A stretch of 64,000 bases of DNA, from NCBI GenBank assembly GCA_007136405.1, contig SLHA01000010.1, positions 1 through 64,000 of the forward strand. The letters are read 5' to 3'. Source of the stretch: Candidatus Latescibacterota bacterium (lineage in GTDB: Bacteria > Latescibacterota > UBA2968 > UBA8231). Every line of letters begins with the position of its first letter. Within the stretch, counting starts at the first letter, position 1. Positions 15,789 through 26,454 of the stretch are shown here, one piece after another. Under the pieces are notes generated by a model. That model worked only from the letters and a program-made list of their open reading frames with translations, made no database searches and was not told the DNA's origin. The translations under genes and the position numbers were made by a program.

Positions 15789-18452
15789 TCAGCAGGTGAC
15801 GGGATCCACCTTGTCCGGATCGATCTCCAGTTCCTTCATGGCATTGGCCACCATCTGCCAGTCAATCCGGCCTTCCTGCGCCAGACCGCTCAGCGCACCT
15901 AGCGTGATGAAGCGCGCGTCCACCTCGAAAAAGTCCCGCAGCGCTTCACGGCTTTCACTGCGGCCGAAGCCATCCGTGCCCAGCGCCACAGGCGGGCGCG
16001 GGAACCATCGGGATATGGAGTTGGGCAGTGCCTTGACGTAATCAGAAGCGATGACGCAGACCCCCTCCTCCTGGTGGAGACACTGTTCGATGTAAGACTG
16101 CCGGTGGGGCTCCAGGGGATGCATGCGGTTCCAGCGGTCGGTGGCGCAGCCGTCGCGATGCAGTTCCTTGAAGCTGGTGATGCTCCAGACGTCCGTGGCG
16201 ACGCCGAACTGCTCCTCCAGCATCTCCCGGGCGAGCAATGCCTGATTGACGATGGCGCCGCTGGCGAACAGCTGGGCCTGTAGTCCGTCGCGTTTGCGGC
16301 TGGATGCCTGGAACTTGTACATGCCGCGCAGGATGCCCTCTTCCACTCCGTCCGGAGCCGGCGGCATGGGATACTGCTCATTCTCCACGGTGAGATAGTA
16401 GAACAAGTCCTCCTGCTGCTCATACATGCGCCGTATGCCGTCGCGGACGATCACGCCGATCTCGAAGGCGAAGGCCGGATCATAGGCCATGAGATTGGGC
16501 ACGGGGTAGGCGAGCAGATGACTGTTGCCGTCTTCGTGCTGCAGACCCTCGCCATTCAGGGTGGTGCGACCGGCGGTGCCGCCTACCAGAAAACCCTTGC
16601 AGCGATTGTCGCCGGCCAGCCAGATGAGATCCCCGATGCGCTGGAAGCCGAACATGGAGTAGTAGACGAAGAACGGAATCATGTTGAGGCCGTGGGTGGC
16701 GTATGCCGTGCCGGCGGCGACGAATGATGACATGGAGCCTGCTTCGGTGATGCCTTCTTCCAGAATCTGGCCGTCGCGGGCCTCTTTGTAATAGGAGATG
16801 ACATCCCGGTCCACGGGTTCATAGAGTTGTCCTGAGTGCGCGTAGATGCCGAACTGCCTGAACAGGGGATCCATGCCAAAGGTTCTGGCCTCGTCCGGAA
16901 TGATGGGTACGATGTACCGGCCGATCTCTTCATTCTGCAGCAACTTGGCCAGGATGCGCACGAACGCCATGGTGGTGGCCACGGGGCGGTCGCCCGAACC
17001 CTGGTCGAATTCGGCGAACAGCTTGCGAGGCGGCGTGGAAAGCGGTTCGGCGCGCGCGGTACGTTGTGGCAGGTAGCCACCCAGCGCCTGCCGGTGTTCC
17101 TGCAAATATTGCATCTCCGGACTGTCATCCGGTGGCCGGTACAGGGGTATCTGGTCTATTTCCGCGTCCGATACCGGTATGCCGAAACGGGTCCGGAAGG
17201 AACGGACTTCGACCTCGTTGAGTTTCTTCTGCTGATGGGTGATATTCTTGCCCTCGCCAGCTTCACCCAGACCGTAGCCCTTGACGGTCTTGGCCAGGAT
17301 CACGGTGGGCGCACCGGTATGGCTGACGGCGGCGGCATAGGCCGCGTACACCTTTTCCGGGTCATGGCCGCCGCGCCGCATCTTCCGCAACTGTTCATCC
17401 GAGAGGGACTCCACCATCTTCAGGAGACGCTCGTCCGTGCCGAAGAAATCCTGGCGGATGGCGGCGCCGTCCGTCACGCTGTAGCGCTGGTACTGCCCAT
17501 CCACGACCTCGCCCATGCGGCGCACCAGGGTGCCGTCATGGTCCTTTTCCAGCAAGGCGTCCCAGTCCCCGCCCCAGATGACCTTGATGACGTTCCAGCC
17601 GGCGCCGCGGAACGCCGCCTCCAGCTCCTGGATGATCTTGCCGTTGCCGCGCACCGGCCCATCCAGGCGCTGAAGGTTGCAGTTGACGACCCAGATGAGA
17701 TTGTCCAGGCATTCCCGCGAGGCCAGCGTTATCGCGCCCAGGGTTTCCGGTTCATCGCATTCGCCGTCCCCCAGAAAGGCCCAGACTTTATCGTTACCCG
17801 GTTCCTTGAGGCTACGGTCCTCGAGGTAGCGGTTGAAACGGGCCTGGTAGATGGAGAGTATGGGCGCCAGCCCCATGGACACGGTGGGGAACTGCCAGAA
17901 ATCAGGCATCAACCAGGGATGGGGGTACGACGACAAGCCGCCTTCCGGCTGCAGTTCCCGGCGAAAATTGAGCAACTGTGCCTCCGTCAGGCGCCCTTCC
18001 AGAAAGGCTCTGGCGTATATGCCCGGTGTAGCGTGACCCTGAAAATAGACCAGGTCGCCGTTGAATTCGTCCGTGCGGCCGCGGAAAAAGTGGTTGAACC
18101 CCACTTCGTACAGGGTTGCGGCGGAGGCGTAGGTGGAGATGTGGCCGCCGATGCCGTCGCTCCGTTTGTTGGCCCGCACGACCATGGCCATGGCGTTCCA
18201 GCGCACGATGCTCTTGATGCGGCGTTCGATCTCGCGACTGCCGGGATACGGCGGTTGCTCGGCCGTTCCGATGGTATTGGTGTACGGCGTATTGGCTGTG
18301 AAAGGGAGTTTTACCCCTGCCCGCCCGGCGTGTACCTGGAGGTGCCGCAACAGGTCCTGGACTTGCTCGGCGGTCCGGTTGGCCAGCACGTAGTCCAGCG
18401 ATTCCAGCCATTCGCGCCGCTCGGTCTCTAAAGTCGAGTCGATATCACTCAT
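15789..18452 (-). CDS. aceE: Pyruvate dehydrogenase E1, homodimeric type
   Basis: The ATG at 18452 ('MSDIDSTLETERREWLESLD') gives 887 residues, the usual length for single-chain AceE; the ORF-track extension to 18572 is not protein-like. The thiamine-diphosphate/Mg motif is clear: 'LGDGECDEPETLGAI' followed by 'VVNCNLQRLDGPV'. Other AceE blocks are 'GHATPGIYARAFLEGR', 'KTVKGYGLGEAGEGKN' and 'VGGTAGRTTLNGEGLQHEDG'. It decarboxylates pyruvate and reductively acetylates E2. It is first in the aceE-aceF-lpdA operon, separated from aceF by 114 bases. A possible promoter lies at about 18584-18611. Confidence 0.96.
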   Translation of the reverse strand: MSDIDSTLETERREWLESLDYVLANRTAEQVQDLLRHLQVHAGRAGVKLPFTANTPYTNTIGTAEQPPYPGSREIERRIKSIVRWNAMAMVVRANKRSDGIGGHISTYASAATLYEVGFNHFFRGRTDEFNGDLVYFQGHATPGIYARAFLEGRLTEAQLLNFRRELQPEGGLSSYPHPWLMPDFWQFPTVSMGLAPILSIYQARFNRYLEDRSLKEPGNDKVWAFLGDGECDEPETLGAITLASRECLDNLIWVVNCNLQRLDGPVRGNGKIIQELEAAFRGAGWNVIKVIWGGDWDALLEKDHDGTLVRRMGEVVDGQYQRYSVTDGAAIRQDFFGTDERLLKMVESLSDEQLRKMRRGGHDPEKVYAAYAAAVSHTGAPTVILAKTVKGYGLGEAGEGKNITHQQKKLNEVEVRSFRTRFGIPVSDAEIDQIPLYRPPDDSPEMQYLQEHRQALGGYLPQRTARAEPLSTPPRKLFAEFDQGSGDRPVATTMAFVRILAKLLQNEEIGRYIVPIIPDEARTFGMDPLFRQFGIYAHSGQLYEPVDRDVISYYKEARDGQILEEGITEAGSMSSFVAAGTAYATHGLNMIPFFVYYSMFGFQRIGDLIWLAGDNRCKGFLVGGTAGRTTLNGEGLQHEDGNSHLLAYPVPNLMAYDPAFAFEIGVIVRDGIRRMYEQQEDLFYYLTVENEQYPMPPAPDGVEEGILRGMYKFQASSRKRDGLQAQLFASGAIVNQALLAREMLEEQFGVATDVWSITSFKELHRDGCATDRWNRMHPLEPHRQSYIEQCLHQEEGVCVIASDYVKALPNSISRWFPRPPVALGTDGFGRSESREALRDFFEVDARFITLGALSGLAQEGRIDWQMVANAMKELEIDPDKVDPVTC

Positions 18453-18583
18453 AATATTCCGCTTATTCAGCACGCCGTGGTTTGCATGGTGGCGAGTACC
18501 GGCATATGCCGCACCGGTCGATGCGGACGCCCATGGACACGCCGCACGGAATCCGGCCGGGTGAACCAGCAAATAGCGGCTAT

Positions 18584-18611
18584 AATATAGACATCATCAC
18601 GCCGACGCCAA
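18584..18611 (-). promoter_or_regulatory. Possible sigma70 promoter of aceE
   Basis: On the minus strand TTGGCG (18611-18606) is followed after 16 bases by TATATT (18589-18584), about 130 bases before the aceE ATG. The -10 matches the consensus at 5 of 6 and the -35 at 4 of 6. On the plus strand the same AT-rich island reads TATAATAT and could serve the divergent DUF4159 gene, but no good -35 accompanies it. Confidence 0.4.
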
Positions 18612-18740
18612 GGCGGGGAGCGGTCGTTCCTCCGCAGGACAGCCGGAGCCGGCTGGTAAACTTTGCGATTTTTCGTGCGTCTGCATATTCAGAGGTGAAG
18701 CACGATACTCTTGAAGCCTGTTGGCAGGAAACGGAATTGC

Positions 18741-20537
18741 ATGCCCTTTAACACTTCTCCAATAACACCACGCTCCCACCGGCATGGAGCCTTGTGGATC
18801 AGTCTGGCGGTTTCCGCCGCGATCCATCTGGTCGTGCTGCTGGCCATGCACGATGCGGTGATCGAACCGAGTGAACCCGAACAATTCAGGACGCGGCTGG
18901 CTCGGATACCGCGTTTCCAGCCCAGACGTTTCGCGGTCACGGAGCAACCTGCGGCTCCTGGAACCGAGATGCAATATCTGGCAACCGAGGCGTTGCCGCA
19001 GGAGATGGAGGAATTGTCGCTGGGAGCGTTGATGGAGCTCCTGCTCGAGATCGAGGCGCCACTGCAGCCGCTGGCCTTGCGGGAGTTCTTCGCCGGGGAG
19101 AAGGCGGATGAACCCGTACTGCCCTCGGTGTTCATGCCGCGCCCGGGAGAGCGGGTGCCGCCTGACAGCCTCGTCGCTCCCGCGATGGACCTGCTGCGTT
19201 TCGTGGACATGGCGCAGGCCGGCCGCGATCCCGCCCTGGTGATGCTGGATCCTGCCAGCCGGCGCGACATGCTGGGATATCTCAATCTGACCCGGCTGCG
19301 TCTGGACGGCGCGGGTTCCAGTATACCCGGACTGTATGCACTGGCCCGGTACGTGCGCGACCACTCCAACCTGCTGATCAGAATGCAGGACAACGCGCGC
19401 GACCACTTCATCTCCGAAGAGCTGCTGAAGGACCCGATCCTGTTTCTGGTGCAGGGAGGCGGATTTCCGCCATCGCGTAGCGACCGGCTGGTTCATCTGA
19501 GCGCCGAGGAAGAGGAGCGCATGGGCGAGTACCTGCGATCCGGCGGGACGCTGTTCATCGAGGGATCGAACCGGTTCCTGCGGGAGATGGTCGCTCACCT
19601 GCAAGCGGTCTTCGGGCACGACGCCTATCTCTTTCCTCTTCCCGCGGATCATTCGGTGTACGATTCTTTTTACTCCTTCGAGGACGGTTTCCCGGGCGAG
19701 CAGGGCAAGCACACCGCCTATGGCATGGCTTCCGGCTACGGCTGGCGGTATCCTGCGGAGGCTCCGCCTTCGGAGGCGGAATCCGCGGCTGCGGCTCACA
19801 CGCAGCAGGCCGGCCAGACGGAATTGCCGGAGGGGATTCGAGGCTTGTGGGGTGTGGCATGGGAAGGTCAGACCGTGGCGTTGCTGAGCGACATCGGTCT
19901 GGCGGCGCAGTGGACTGCGAGTTTCGACACGCAACAGTCCAGTGTTACGCCCCAGGCCTCGGCACCGGCGCTGCAGGCCGGGATGAACATCATCTTCCAT
20001 GCATTGACCCGGGATGGCACGTTGACGCCGCAACGGGAGCGACCCGGATGGATGCAAACCCGTCCCATGGTGGCCCTGACCCGGGACAATCCGGAAGAAG
20101 AGGAGGTGCTGGAGCCGGATGCCGAGATGCTGTCCCAGATGGATGCGAGTGTGGCCGTGATGCGGGCGCCGCCCGGGACTGACATGGACGGCGCATCTTT
20201 GACCATACGGTTCAATGGCGCCTACCGGATGGACTTTCCGTCTGTGGACGGGCACGGGGTCTTGGTCCACAACCTGCCTGCCGGTTCCCACTGGCTGGAT
20301 ATCGGCTATGACGGCAAGACGCAACAGGTAGCGCTGGAGCTGACGGGCGGGCATGTGACCACCGTCACCTTTCGCATGGAACGGCTGGCCTTTGTGCGCC
20401 AGTTGAAGGCCAGTGTGCAGAAACGCGAGGTGTGGTTGCCGCAATGGCGTTCCACGTTCTCCGACCTGCAGGTCGAGGATGTATATCTGGGGCCGGATCG
20501 CGATTTGATCGAGGCGAGCAGACTGTCGCATCCTTGA
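18741..20537 (+). CDS. DUF4159-domain membrane-anchored protein
   Basis: The ATG at 18741 behind AGGAAACGG gives 598 residues; the ORF track uses an upstream TTG. A single transmembrane helix ('LWISLAVSAAIHLVVLLAM') near the N-terminus resembles TonB-like energisers. The middle has the DUF4159 pattern: 'DPILFLVQGGGF', 'LSAEEEERMGEYLRSGGTLF', 'FPLPADHSVYDSFYSF'. The C-terminus has a short beta domain, perhaps carbohydrate- or protein-binding. DUF4159 has no settled role but often occurs with MoxR/von Willebrand gene sets and adopts a glutamine-amidotransferase-like fold. None of those partners is adjacent here. It diverges from aceE. Confidence 0.7.
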   Translation: MPFNTSPITPRSHRHGALWISLAVSAAIHLVVLLAMHDAVIEPSEPEQFRTRLARIPRFQPRRFAVTEQPAAPGTEMQYLATEALPQEMEELSLGALMELLLEIEAPLQPLALREFFAGEKADEPVLPSVFMPRPGERVPPDSLVAPAMDLLRFVDMAQAGRDPALVMLDPASRRDMLGYLNLTRLRLDGAGSSIPGLYALARYVRDHSNLLIRMQDNARDHFISEELLKDPILFLVQGGGFPPSRSDRLVHLSAEEEERMGEYLRSGGTLFIEGSNRFLREMVAHLQAVFGHDAYLFPLPADHSVYDSFYSFEDGFPGEQGKHTAYGMASGYGWRYPAEAPPSEAESAAAAHTQQAGQTELPEGIRGLWGVAWEGQTVALLSDIGLAAQWTASFDTQQSSVTPQASAPALQAGMNIIFHALTRDGTLTPQRERPGWMQTRPMVALTRDNPEEEEVLEPDAEMLSQMDASVAVMRAPPGTDMDGASLTIRFNGAYRMDFPSVDGHGVLVHNLPAGSHWLDIGYDGKTQQVALELTGGHVTTVTFRMERLAFVRQLKASVQKREVWLPQWRSTFSDLQVEDVYLGPDRDLIEASRLSHP

Positions 20538-20585
20538 GGATGCCGTGCCGGCGGCTGCGGGGCGCATCCGGTTACGGGGCCTCGG

Positions 20586-21503
20586 CTAATCGCGTGGAGG
20601 GAGCGTTGCCTGAGCGCGATCCTGCAGCAGCGCCTGGAATGAGGCCAGCTGGTCGGGCTCCATATGCTGCAAGTGTTCCTCACCCGGGAAACGCCTGGCT
20701 TCCACGTCCTCTCGGTACGCCCGGAAGGCATCGGCGGCTGTCTGCCTGAACCCGGCATATGCGCGCGCCAGGCGCAGTTGCAGGCCGCTGTATCCCAGGA
20801 CATCCGTGCAGGTCAACACCTGCCCGTCGCAATAGCGGCCCGCGCCGATGCCGATGACCGGTATGGACAGTCGCTCGGCGACGGCCCGAGCCGCTTCCTC
20901 GGTGACCAGCTCCAGAACCAGGGCGAACGCACCACTCTGCTCCACCCGCAGCGCTTCGTCCAGGATGCTGGCGGCGCTTTGGCCATCCCGGCCCTGGTAC
21001 CGGGGTACCGTGCCGCGCCTGTCGCTGTACACATAGTTCGGGCTGGAGCCGGATTGCGGGGTGAAACCCAGATGCCCCATGACGGGTATCCCGCATCTGG
21101 CGATGGCACGGATCTGGGGCAGTATTTCCCGTCCACCCTCCAGCTTGACGGCCTCGGCGCCTGCCTGTTGAACCAGCCGGCCGGCATTGTGCACGGCTTT
21201 CTGGACGGATATCTGGTACGACATGAAGGGCATGTCCACCACGAACAGCGCGCGTTCGACGCCGCGACGAACGGCCCGGGCGTGATGCAGCATATCCTCC
21301 ATGGTGACCTGCTGAGGGCTGGCGTAACCCAGCAGATTGGTGCCCACCGAATCTCCAACGAAGACGATGTGGATGCCGGCACGGTCCTGCAGCACGGCGG
21401 TCGGGTGATCGTAGGCGGTCAGCATGGTGATCGGCTGTCCGCGGCGCTTGCGGGCGCGCAGATAGGGCAGTGACACCTTGTCAGGAACGGTTGCACCAGT
21501 CAT
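20586..21503 (-). CDS. panB: 3-methyl-2-oxobutanoate hydroxymethyltransferase
   Basis: An ATG at 21503 with AGGAGG gives 304 residues; the ORF-track N-terminal 41 residues are spurious. PanB makes ketopantoate from alpha-ketoisovalerate and 5,10-methylene-THF, the first step of pantothenate synthesis. Visible are 'ITMLTAYDHPTAV', Mg ligand D51 in 'IVFVGDSVGTNLLGY', 'VKLEGG', 'PVMGHLGFTPQS' and the catalytic Glu in 'FALVLELV', then 'IGIGAGRYCDGQVL'. The C-terminal tail after about residue 265 is longer than in E. coli PanB. panC and panD are not adjacent. It is divergent from nqrA. Confidence 0.95.
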   Translation of the reverse strand: MTGATVPDKVSLPYLRARKRRGQPITMLTAYDHPTAVLQDRAGIHIVFVGDSVGTNLLGYASPQQVTMEDMLHHARAVRRGVERALFVVDMPFMSYQISVQKAVHNAGRLVQQAGAEAVKLEGGREILPQIRAIARCGIPVMGHLGFTPQSGSSPNYVYSDRRGTVPRYQGRDGQSAASILDEALRVEQSGAFALVLELVTEEAARAVAERLSIPVIGIGAGRYCDGQVLTCTDVLGYSGLQLRLARAYAGFRQTAADAFRAYREDVEARRFPGEEHLQHMEPDQLASFQALLQDRAQATLPPRD

Positions 21504-21619
21504 GAAAGCCCTCCTGAAAGCGATCCGGCACCCGCGGGAGACGGCTGTGCGGAGTGATGCCGAAGTCTGAATATTACCCGGCATCACCAGGTCCGGCAAG
21601 TGGGGCGCGCGCCGATGGC

Positions 21620-21652
21620 TTGACACCTGATCAGTGCCCCCCTAATTAATAC
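21620..21652 (+). promoter_or_regulatory. Possible promoter of the nqr operon
   Basis: A perfect TTGACA (21620-21625) is followed by an AT-rich island TAATTAATAC (21643-21652) in otherwise GC-rich DNA, about 95 bases before the nqrA ATG. The spacing to the best -10-like hexamer is 17-21 depending on register, so the exact -10 is uncertain. Confidence 0.4.
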
Positions 21653-21746
21653 CCTGCATCTGACAACCTTCATGGGCTGCAGAACGCCGTCTGTCCGGGT
21701 AACGGATTCCGGGGGCAGGGGGCAACTGTACCAAGGCGGCGGAACC

Positions 21747-23099
21747 ATGGCAACGCATATCCTCATCAAGAAGGGGCTGGACCTGCCCATCGCCGGGGAG
21801 CCGGAGCAAATCGTCGAGGAATCACCACCGGTTCGCCATGTGGCCGTCACCGGGCTCGATTTTCCCGGCATGCGCCCCACCCTGGCCGTCGCCGAAGGCG
21901 ACGCGGTTACCCTGGGTCAACCGCTGTTCCACGACAAGAGACAGCCCGGTGTGAGCCACACCGCGCCCGGCAGCGGCATCGTGGTAGCCATCAACCGGGG
22001 AGCCCGGCGGGTGCTGCAGTCCGTCGTCATCCAGCTGTCGGATGAGCAAACGGAGGTCGGCAAGCTGGATATCGACGTTGCGCCGGCCGAGTTGACGCGG
22101 AGCCAGGTGCGCGACAAACTGGTGCAGTCCGGTCTATGGGTGAGCCTGCGCACGCGGCCTTTCAGCCGGACACCGCCGGTGGACGACACCCCTGCAGCTC
22201 TGTTCGTCAACGCCATGGACACCAATCCGCTGGCGGCGGATCCGCAGGTGGTGCTGGCCGGCCGGGAAAGAGCTTTCGTGGCCGGTCTGGAGGCCCTGGC
22301 TCACCTCACGGACGGTCCGGTGTATCTATGCCGCGCATGGGGCGCGAGCATCCCCGGAGACCAGGTGGATCGGCTGCAGGTGGCCGAGTTTTCCGGACCT
22401 CATCCGGCCGGGCTCAGTGGTACCCATATCCATTTCATACAGCCCGTGGGTCCTCAGCGGAGCGTCTGGACCATCGGCTACCAGGACGTCGTCGCTGTCG
22501 GCCACCTCATGACCACGGGGCGGTTGGCGGTGGAACGCGTGGTGGCCGTGGGCGGGCCCGGCGTGTCGCGCCCCCGTCTGCTGCGGACACGTCTGGGCGC
22601 CTGCGTCTCGGAACTGGTGGCCGGTCGGCTGCACGCCGGTGACTTGCGTCTGGTGTCCGGCTCGGTGCTGCACGGACGCACGGCAACCGGGCCTCTGGAC
22701 TTTCTCGGCCGGTACCATATGCAGGTGACGGCGTTACCCGAGGGGCGTCAACGCGAGCTACTGAGCTGGCAGATGCCCGGTTTCGACAAGTTTTCCGTCA
22801 AGAGAGTCTTCGCGTCCCGGGTGTTGCCCGGCAAGCGCTTTTCGATGCACACCAGCCTGGGCGGCAGTGCCCGGGCCATGGTGCCCATCGGCTCTTACGA
22901 AGCCGTCATGCCCCTGGACATGCTCGCTACGCCGCTGTTGCGGGCTCTGGTGGTAGATGACACGGAGCAGGCACAAGCCCTGGGCTGTCTGGAGCTGGAC
23001 GAGGAGGATCTGGCGCTGTGCACCTTCGTGTCTCCGGGCAAGGTCGATTTCGGGCCTGTTCTGCGCCGCAATTTGGATACGATCGAGCAGGAAGGATAG
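21747..23099 (+). CDS. nqrA: Na+-translocating NADH:quinone reductase subunit A
   Basis: The chosen ATG gives 450 residues beginning '[19 protein letters not shown]', matching the NqrA N-terminus ('[10 protein letters not shown]'). Motifs typical of the subunit include '[20 protein letters not shown]', '[14 protein letters not shown]' and '[14 protein letters not shown]'. NqrA is the peripheral cytosolic subunit implicated in quinone interaction. It is the first gene of a contiguous nqrABCDEF-nqrM run and diverges from panB. nqrB follows after 6 bases. Confidence 0.95.
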   Translation: MATHILIKKGLDLPIAGEPEQIVEESPPVRHVAVTGLDFPGMRPTLAVAEGDAVTLGQPLFHDKRQPGVSHTAPGSGIVVAINRGARRVLQSVVIQLSDEQTEVGKLDIDVAPAELTRSQVRDKLVQSGLWVSLRTRPFSRTPPVDDTPAALFVNAMDTNPLAADPQVVLAGRERAFVAGLEALAHLTDGPVYLCRAWGASIPGDQVDRLQVAEFSGPHPAGLSGTHIHFIQPVGPQRSVWTIGYQDVVAVGHLMTTGRLAVERVVAVGGPGVSRPRLLRTRLGACVSELVAGRLHAGDLRLVSGSVLHGRTATGPLDFLGRYHMQVTALPEGRQRELLSWQMPGFDKFSVKRVFASRVLPGKRFSMHTSLGGSARAMVPIGSYEAVMPLDMLATPLLRALVVDDTEQAQALGCLELDEEDLALCTFVSPGKVDFGPVLRRNLDTIEQEG

Positions 23100-23105
23100 C
23101 TGCCC

Positions 23106-24332
23106 ATGAAGCTGTTGCGGGATCTGCTGGACCGCACCGGGGGCTTTTTCGCGGCAGGAAAGCCGCTGGCCAAGCTGCATCCGGTGTACGAAGCCCTGGA
23201 CACGTTCCTGTATTCACCGGATACGGTAACCAGCGGTTCCACCCATGTACGGGACCAGATCGATCTCAAGCGCATCATGGGGCTGGTCGTGGTCGCCCTG
23301 ATTCCGTGTATCTACATGGCGATGTGGAACACGGGGTACCAGGCCAATCTGGCCCTCGCTCAGGCGGGTGCGGGCGGTGCGGCTGCGGGCAGCGCCACGG
23401 GCTGGCGATATGCCGTAGTCGCCTTTTTGGGTGTTGGCCATGATCCTGCCAGCATCCTGGCCAATCTGGTGCTGGGGGCGTTGTACTTCCTGCCCGTATA
23501 CGTCGTCTGCATGGCGGCGGGGGGTTTGTGGGAGGTCCTGTTCGCGGTGGTGCGCAAGCACGAGATCAACGAGGGTTTCCTGGTCACGGGAATGCTCTTT
23601 CCCCTGACGCTGCCACCCCTCATCCCCTTGTGGCAGGTGGCGCTGGGTATCAGTTTCGGGGTGGTTATCGGCAAGGAGGTTTTCGGCGGCACGGGGAGGA
23701 ATTTCCTCAACCCGGCTTTGACAGCCCGGGCCTTTCTGTATTTCGCCTATCCCGCGGAGATCACCGGCGATGCCGTATGGGTCGCAGTGGATGGCTACAC
23801 CTTCGCAACCCCGCTGGCCGCCGGTGCCCTGGAAGGCCTCCAGGGCGTCACCGGACAGATAGGCTGGATGGAAGCCTTCATGGGCACCATGCCCGGCTCC
23901 ATGGGCGAAACCTCAGCGCTGGCCTGCCTGCTGGGCGCCGCGGTGCTGGTCCTCACCGGGGTGGGATCATGGCGCATCATGGCCGCCATGAGTCTTGGGG
24001 CGGTGGCGCTGGCCCAGTTGCTCTTCTTCGTCGGCAGCGGCACCAATCCCATGTTCGAACTGGACGCGACCTGGCACCTGGTGCTGGGAGGGTTTGCCTT
24101 TGGCGCGGTTTTCATGGCGACGGATCCCGTGTCTGCGTCCATCACCCATACCGGGCAGTGGATCTACGGTATCCTGATCGGGGTGATGACAGTCCTCATC
24201 CGGGTCGTCAATCCGGCGTTTCCCGAGGGGGTCATGCTGGCCATACTCTTCGGCAACGTGTTTGCCCCGGTGATCGATCATTTCGTCATCCAAGCCAACA
24301 TCAAACGGCGGCTGGCGCGGACCGCTGCATGA
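23106..24332 (+). CDS. nqrB: Na+-translocating NADH:quinone reductase subunit B
   Basis: This 408-residue polytopic membrane protein has a cytosolic N-terminus ('[15 protein letters not shown]') and about ten hydrophobic helices. '[12 protein letters not shown]' near residue 265-275 contains the threonine expected to carry covalently bound FMN. It belongs to the NqrB/RnfD family and conducts Na+. ATG start behind AGGA. The next gene, nqrC, starts 39 bases downstream. Confidence 0.95.
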   Translation: MKLLRDLLDRTGGFFAAGKPLAKLHPVYEALDTFLYSPDTVTSGSTHVRDQIDLKRIMGLVVVALIPCIYMAMWNTGYQANLALAQAGAGGAAAGSATGWRYAVVAFLGVGHDPASILANLVLGALYFLPVYVVCMAAGGLWEVLFAVVRKHEINEGFLVTGMLFPLTLPPLIPLWQVALGISFGVVIGKEVFGGTGRNFLNPALTARAFLYFAYPAEITGDAVWVAVDGYTFATPLAAGALEGLQGVTGQIGWMEAFMGTMPGSMGETSALACLLGAAVLVLTGVGSWRIMAAMSLGAVALAQLLFFVGSGTNPMFELDATWHLVLGGFAFGAVFMATDPVSASITHTGQWIYGILIGVMTVLIRVVNPAFPEGVMLAILFGNVFAPVIDHFVIQANIKRRLARTAA

Positions 24333-24371
24333 CGGCGGCGCCGGAGCAGTTGGTTTTCGAGGAGCGGTAAC

Positions 24372-25145
24372 GTGGCACCTAACGAGTCGGCAGGACGTAC
24401 CCTGGGCGTGGCTCTCGGCGTTTGTCTGGTCTGCTCGCTGCTGGTCAGCGCGGCAGCCGTTTCGCTGCGTCCGCGGCAGATGCGTAACATGCTCCTCGAC
24501 AGGAGAACCAACGTCGTCCGGGCAGCCGGCCTGATGCACCCGGACCGGAGTATCGAGGAACAATACGAACGGATTCGCGCCCGCGTGGTGGATCTGGCCA
24601 CGGGTGAGTATGTGGATGTGGATCCGGCGGATTTCGACCAGCGGTCAGCGGCGCGGGATCCGGACCGGAGCGTGACTATTCCGGGCGACAGGGACGTGGC
24701 GGATATCCGGCGACGCGCCCAACAAGCTACGGTATACCTGGTGGAGGAGGACGGCCGTGTTGACCGTATCGTCTTTCCCGTGCATGGACTGGGCCTGTGG
24801 TCCGTCATGTACGGCTTCGTGGCGCTGGATGCGTCGGACTTGAACACCATTCGCGGGCTGGTGTTCTATGAGCACGGAGAGACGCCGGGGCTGGGCGGCG
24901 AAATCGACAATCCGCGATGGCAGGCCCAGTGGGAAGGCAAGAAAGTGTTCGGGCCGGAAGGCGATCTGCGCATCAGTGTGGTCAAGGGACCGGTGGATCC
25001 TGAGCGGGAAGGAGCGGAATACCGGGTGGATGGTCTGTCGGGTGCCACTCTGACCTCGCGCGGCGTCGAGCGCATGCTGCACTACTGGCTGAGCGAGAAT
25101 GGCTTCGGGGAGTATATCGATCGAATTCGGCAGCGGGGAGTCTGA
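24372..25145 (+). CDS. nqrC: Na+-translocating NADH:quinone reductase subunit C
   Basis: GTG start behind GGAGCGG; 257 residues. An N-terminal membrane anchor ('[16 protein letters not shown]') is followed by a periplasmic domain. '[15 protein letters not shown]' near residues 219-233 is the flavinylation motif whose threonine takes FMN by phosphoester bond, added by the flavin transferase ApbE. No apbE gene is adjacent, so it must be encoded elsewhere. Part of the nqr operon between nqrB and nqrD. Confidence 0.95.
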   Translation: MAPNESAGRTLGVALGVCLVCSLLVSAAAVSLRPRQMRNMLLDRRTNVVRAAGLMHPDRSIEEQYERIRARVVDLATGEYVDVDPADFDQRSAARDPDRSVTIPGDRDVADIRRRAQQATVYLVEEDGRVDRIVFPVHGLGLWSVMYGFVALDASDLNTIRGLVFYEHGETPGLGGEIDNPRWQAQWEGKKVFGPEGDLRISVVKGPVDPEREGAEYRVDGLSGATLTSRGVERMLHYWLSENGFGEYIDRIRQRGV

Positions 25146-25150
25146 TCATC

Positions 25151-25777
25151 ATGGCATCCAAAGCCTTGCGCATTCTGTTCGATCCGCTGTTCAACAACAA
25201 TCCCATCGCCTTGCAGATACTCGGCATCTGCTCGGCCCTTGCCGTCACCACCATGCTCTCCACATCGGCCACCATGTGCATTGCCGTGATCTTCGTGATT
25301 ACGTGTTCGAACGGAGCGGTCAGTCTGATCCGTCACCACATCCCCGGCAGCATCCGCATCATCGTCCAGATGACCATCATCGCCTCTCTGGTGATCATCG
25401 TGGATCAGTTCATCAAAGCCTACGCCTACGACATCAGCAAGCAGCTGTCGGTCTTTGTGGGGCTCATCATCACCAATTGCATCGTCATGGGCCGGGCGGA
25501 AGTCTATGCCATGAAGAATGGTGTCGGCGCCAGCCTGCTGGACGGTCTGGGCAACGGCCTGGGCTACAGCCTGATCCTTCTCGTCGTGGGCACGGTACGC
25601 GAACTGACCGGCTCCGGTTCGCTGTTCGGTCGTCAGGTAATGACGCTGGCCACGGAGGGAGGCTGGTACGTGCCCAACGGTCTCATGCTGTTGCCCCCCA
25701 GTGCTTTTTTTATCATCGGGCTGTTCATCTGGGTGCTGCGTACATGGAAGAGCGAGCAGGTGGAGGAGGAAGGCTGA
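25151..25777 (+). CDS. nqrD: Na+-translocating NADH:quinone reductase subunit D
   Basis: This 208-residue protein is nearly all membrane helices. Typical NqrD/RnfE blocks include '[20 protein letters not shown]', '[18 protein letters not shown]' and '[15 protein letters not shown]', with conserved cysteines that hold the intramembrane Fe centre shared with NqrE. It begins 5 bases after the nqrC stop, and nqrE starts one base after its own stop, so translation is probably coupled. Confidence 0.95.
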   Translation: MASKALRILFDPLFNNNPIALQILGICSALAVTTMLSTSATMCIAVIFVITCSNGAVSLIRHHIPGSIRIIVQMTIIASLVIIVDQFIKAYAYDISKQLSVFVGLIITNCIVMGRAEVYAMKNGVGASLLDGLGNGLGYSLILLVVGTVRELTGSGSLFGRQVMTLATEGGWYVPNGLMLLPPSAFFIIGLFIWVLRTWKSEQVEEEG

Positions 25778-25778
25778 C

Positions 25779-26390
25779 ATGCTGGAAGCCTATCTGAATA
25801 TTTTCCTGAGGGCCGTGTTCGTGGAAAACATGGCGCTGGCCTTCTTTCTGGGCATGTGCACCTTCCTGGCCGTCTCCAGGCGTGTTCAGACAGCCATCGG
25901 CCTGGGCATAGCCGTGGTCGTGGTGCAGACGATCACCGTGCCGGTCAACAATGTGGTGTACCAGCATTTGTTGCGCGCAGACGCCCTGGCATGGGCCGGG
26001 CTGGGGGGATTGGACCTGACCTTCGTGGGGCTGATCAGCTACATCGGGGTGATCGCCGCCATGGTGCAGATTCTGGAGATGTTCCTGGACCGGTATGTTC
26101 CGGCGCTGTACAACGCGCTGGGCATTTTTCTGCCCCTCATCACCGTGAATTGTGCCATCCTGGGAGGCTCGCTGTTCATGGTGGAAAGGGACTACAACTT
26201 CGGCGAAAGTGTCGTCTTTGGGTTCGGCTCGGGCCTGGGCTGGGCCTTGGCCCTGGTGGCGTTGGCCGGTATCCGCGAAAAGATGAAATACAGCAATGTT
26301 CCCGCCGGCCTGCGTGGCCTGGGCATCACCTTCATTACGGTAGGGCTGATGGCCCTGGCCTTCATGTCCTTCTCTGGCATACAACTGTGA
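25779..26390 (+). CDS. nqrE: Na+-translocating NADH:quinone reductase subunit E
   Basis: ATG at 25779 with AGGAGGAAGG gives 203 residues ('[20 protein letters not shown]'); the ORF-track extension reads through nqrD in another frame. It has six hydrophobic helices, with '[12 protein letters not shown]' and '[13 protein letters not shown]' carrying the cysteines of the NqrD/E iron centre. It is the inverted-topology partner of NqrD. nqrF follows after 64 bases. Confidence 0.95.
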   Translation: MLEAYLNIFLRAVFVENMALAFFLGMCTFLAVSRRVQTAIGLGIAVVVVQTITVPVNNVVYQHLLRADALAWAGLGGLDLTFVGLISYIGVIAAMVQILEMFLDRYVPALYNALGIFLPLITVNCAILGGSLFMVERDYNFGESVVFGFGSGLGWALALVALAGIREKMKYSNVPAGLRGLGITFITVGLMALAFMSFSGIQL

Positions 26391-26454
26391 TGCGCTCCTG
26401 TTGCCCTTTACGGTTAAGCGGAGCGGTACACTTCGCCACTGGGCCTGATTCCTC

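Noticed and set aside
16836-18431. 531-residue plus-strand ORF
   Set aside because: It is antisense to aceE, which is certain by its TPP motif.
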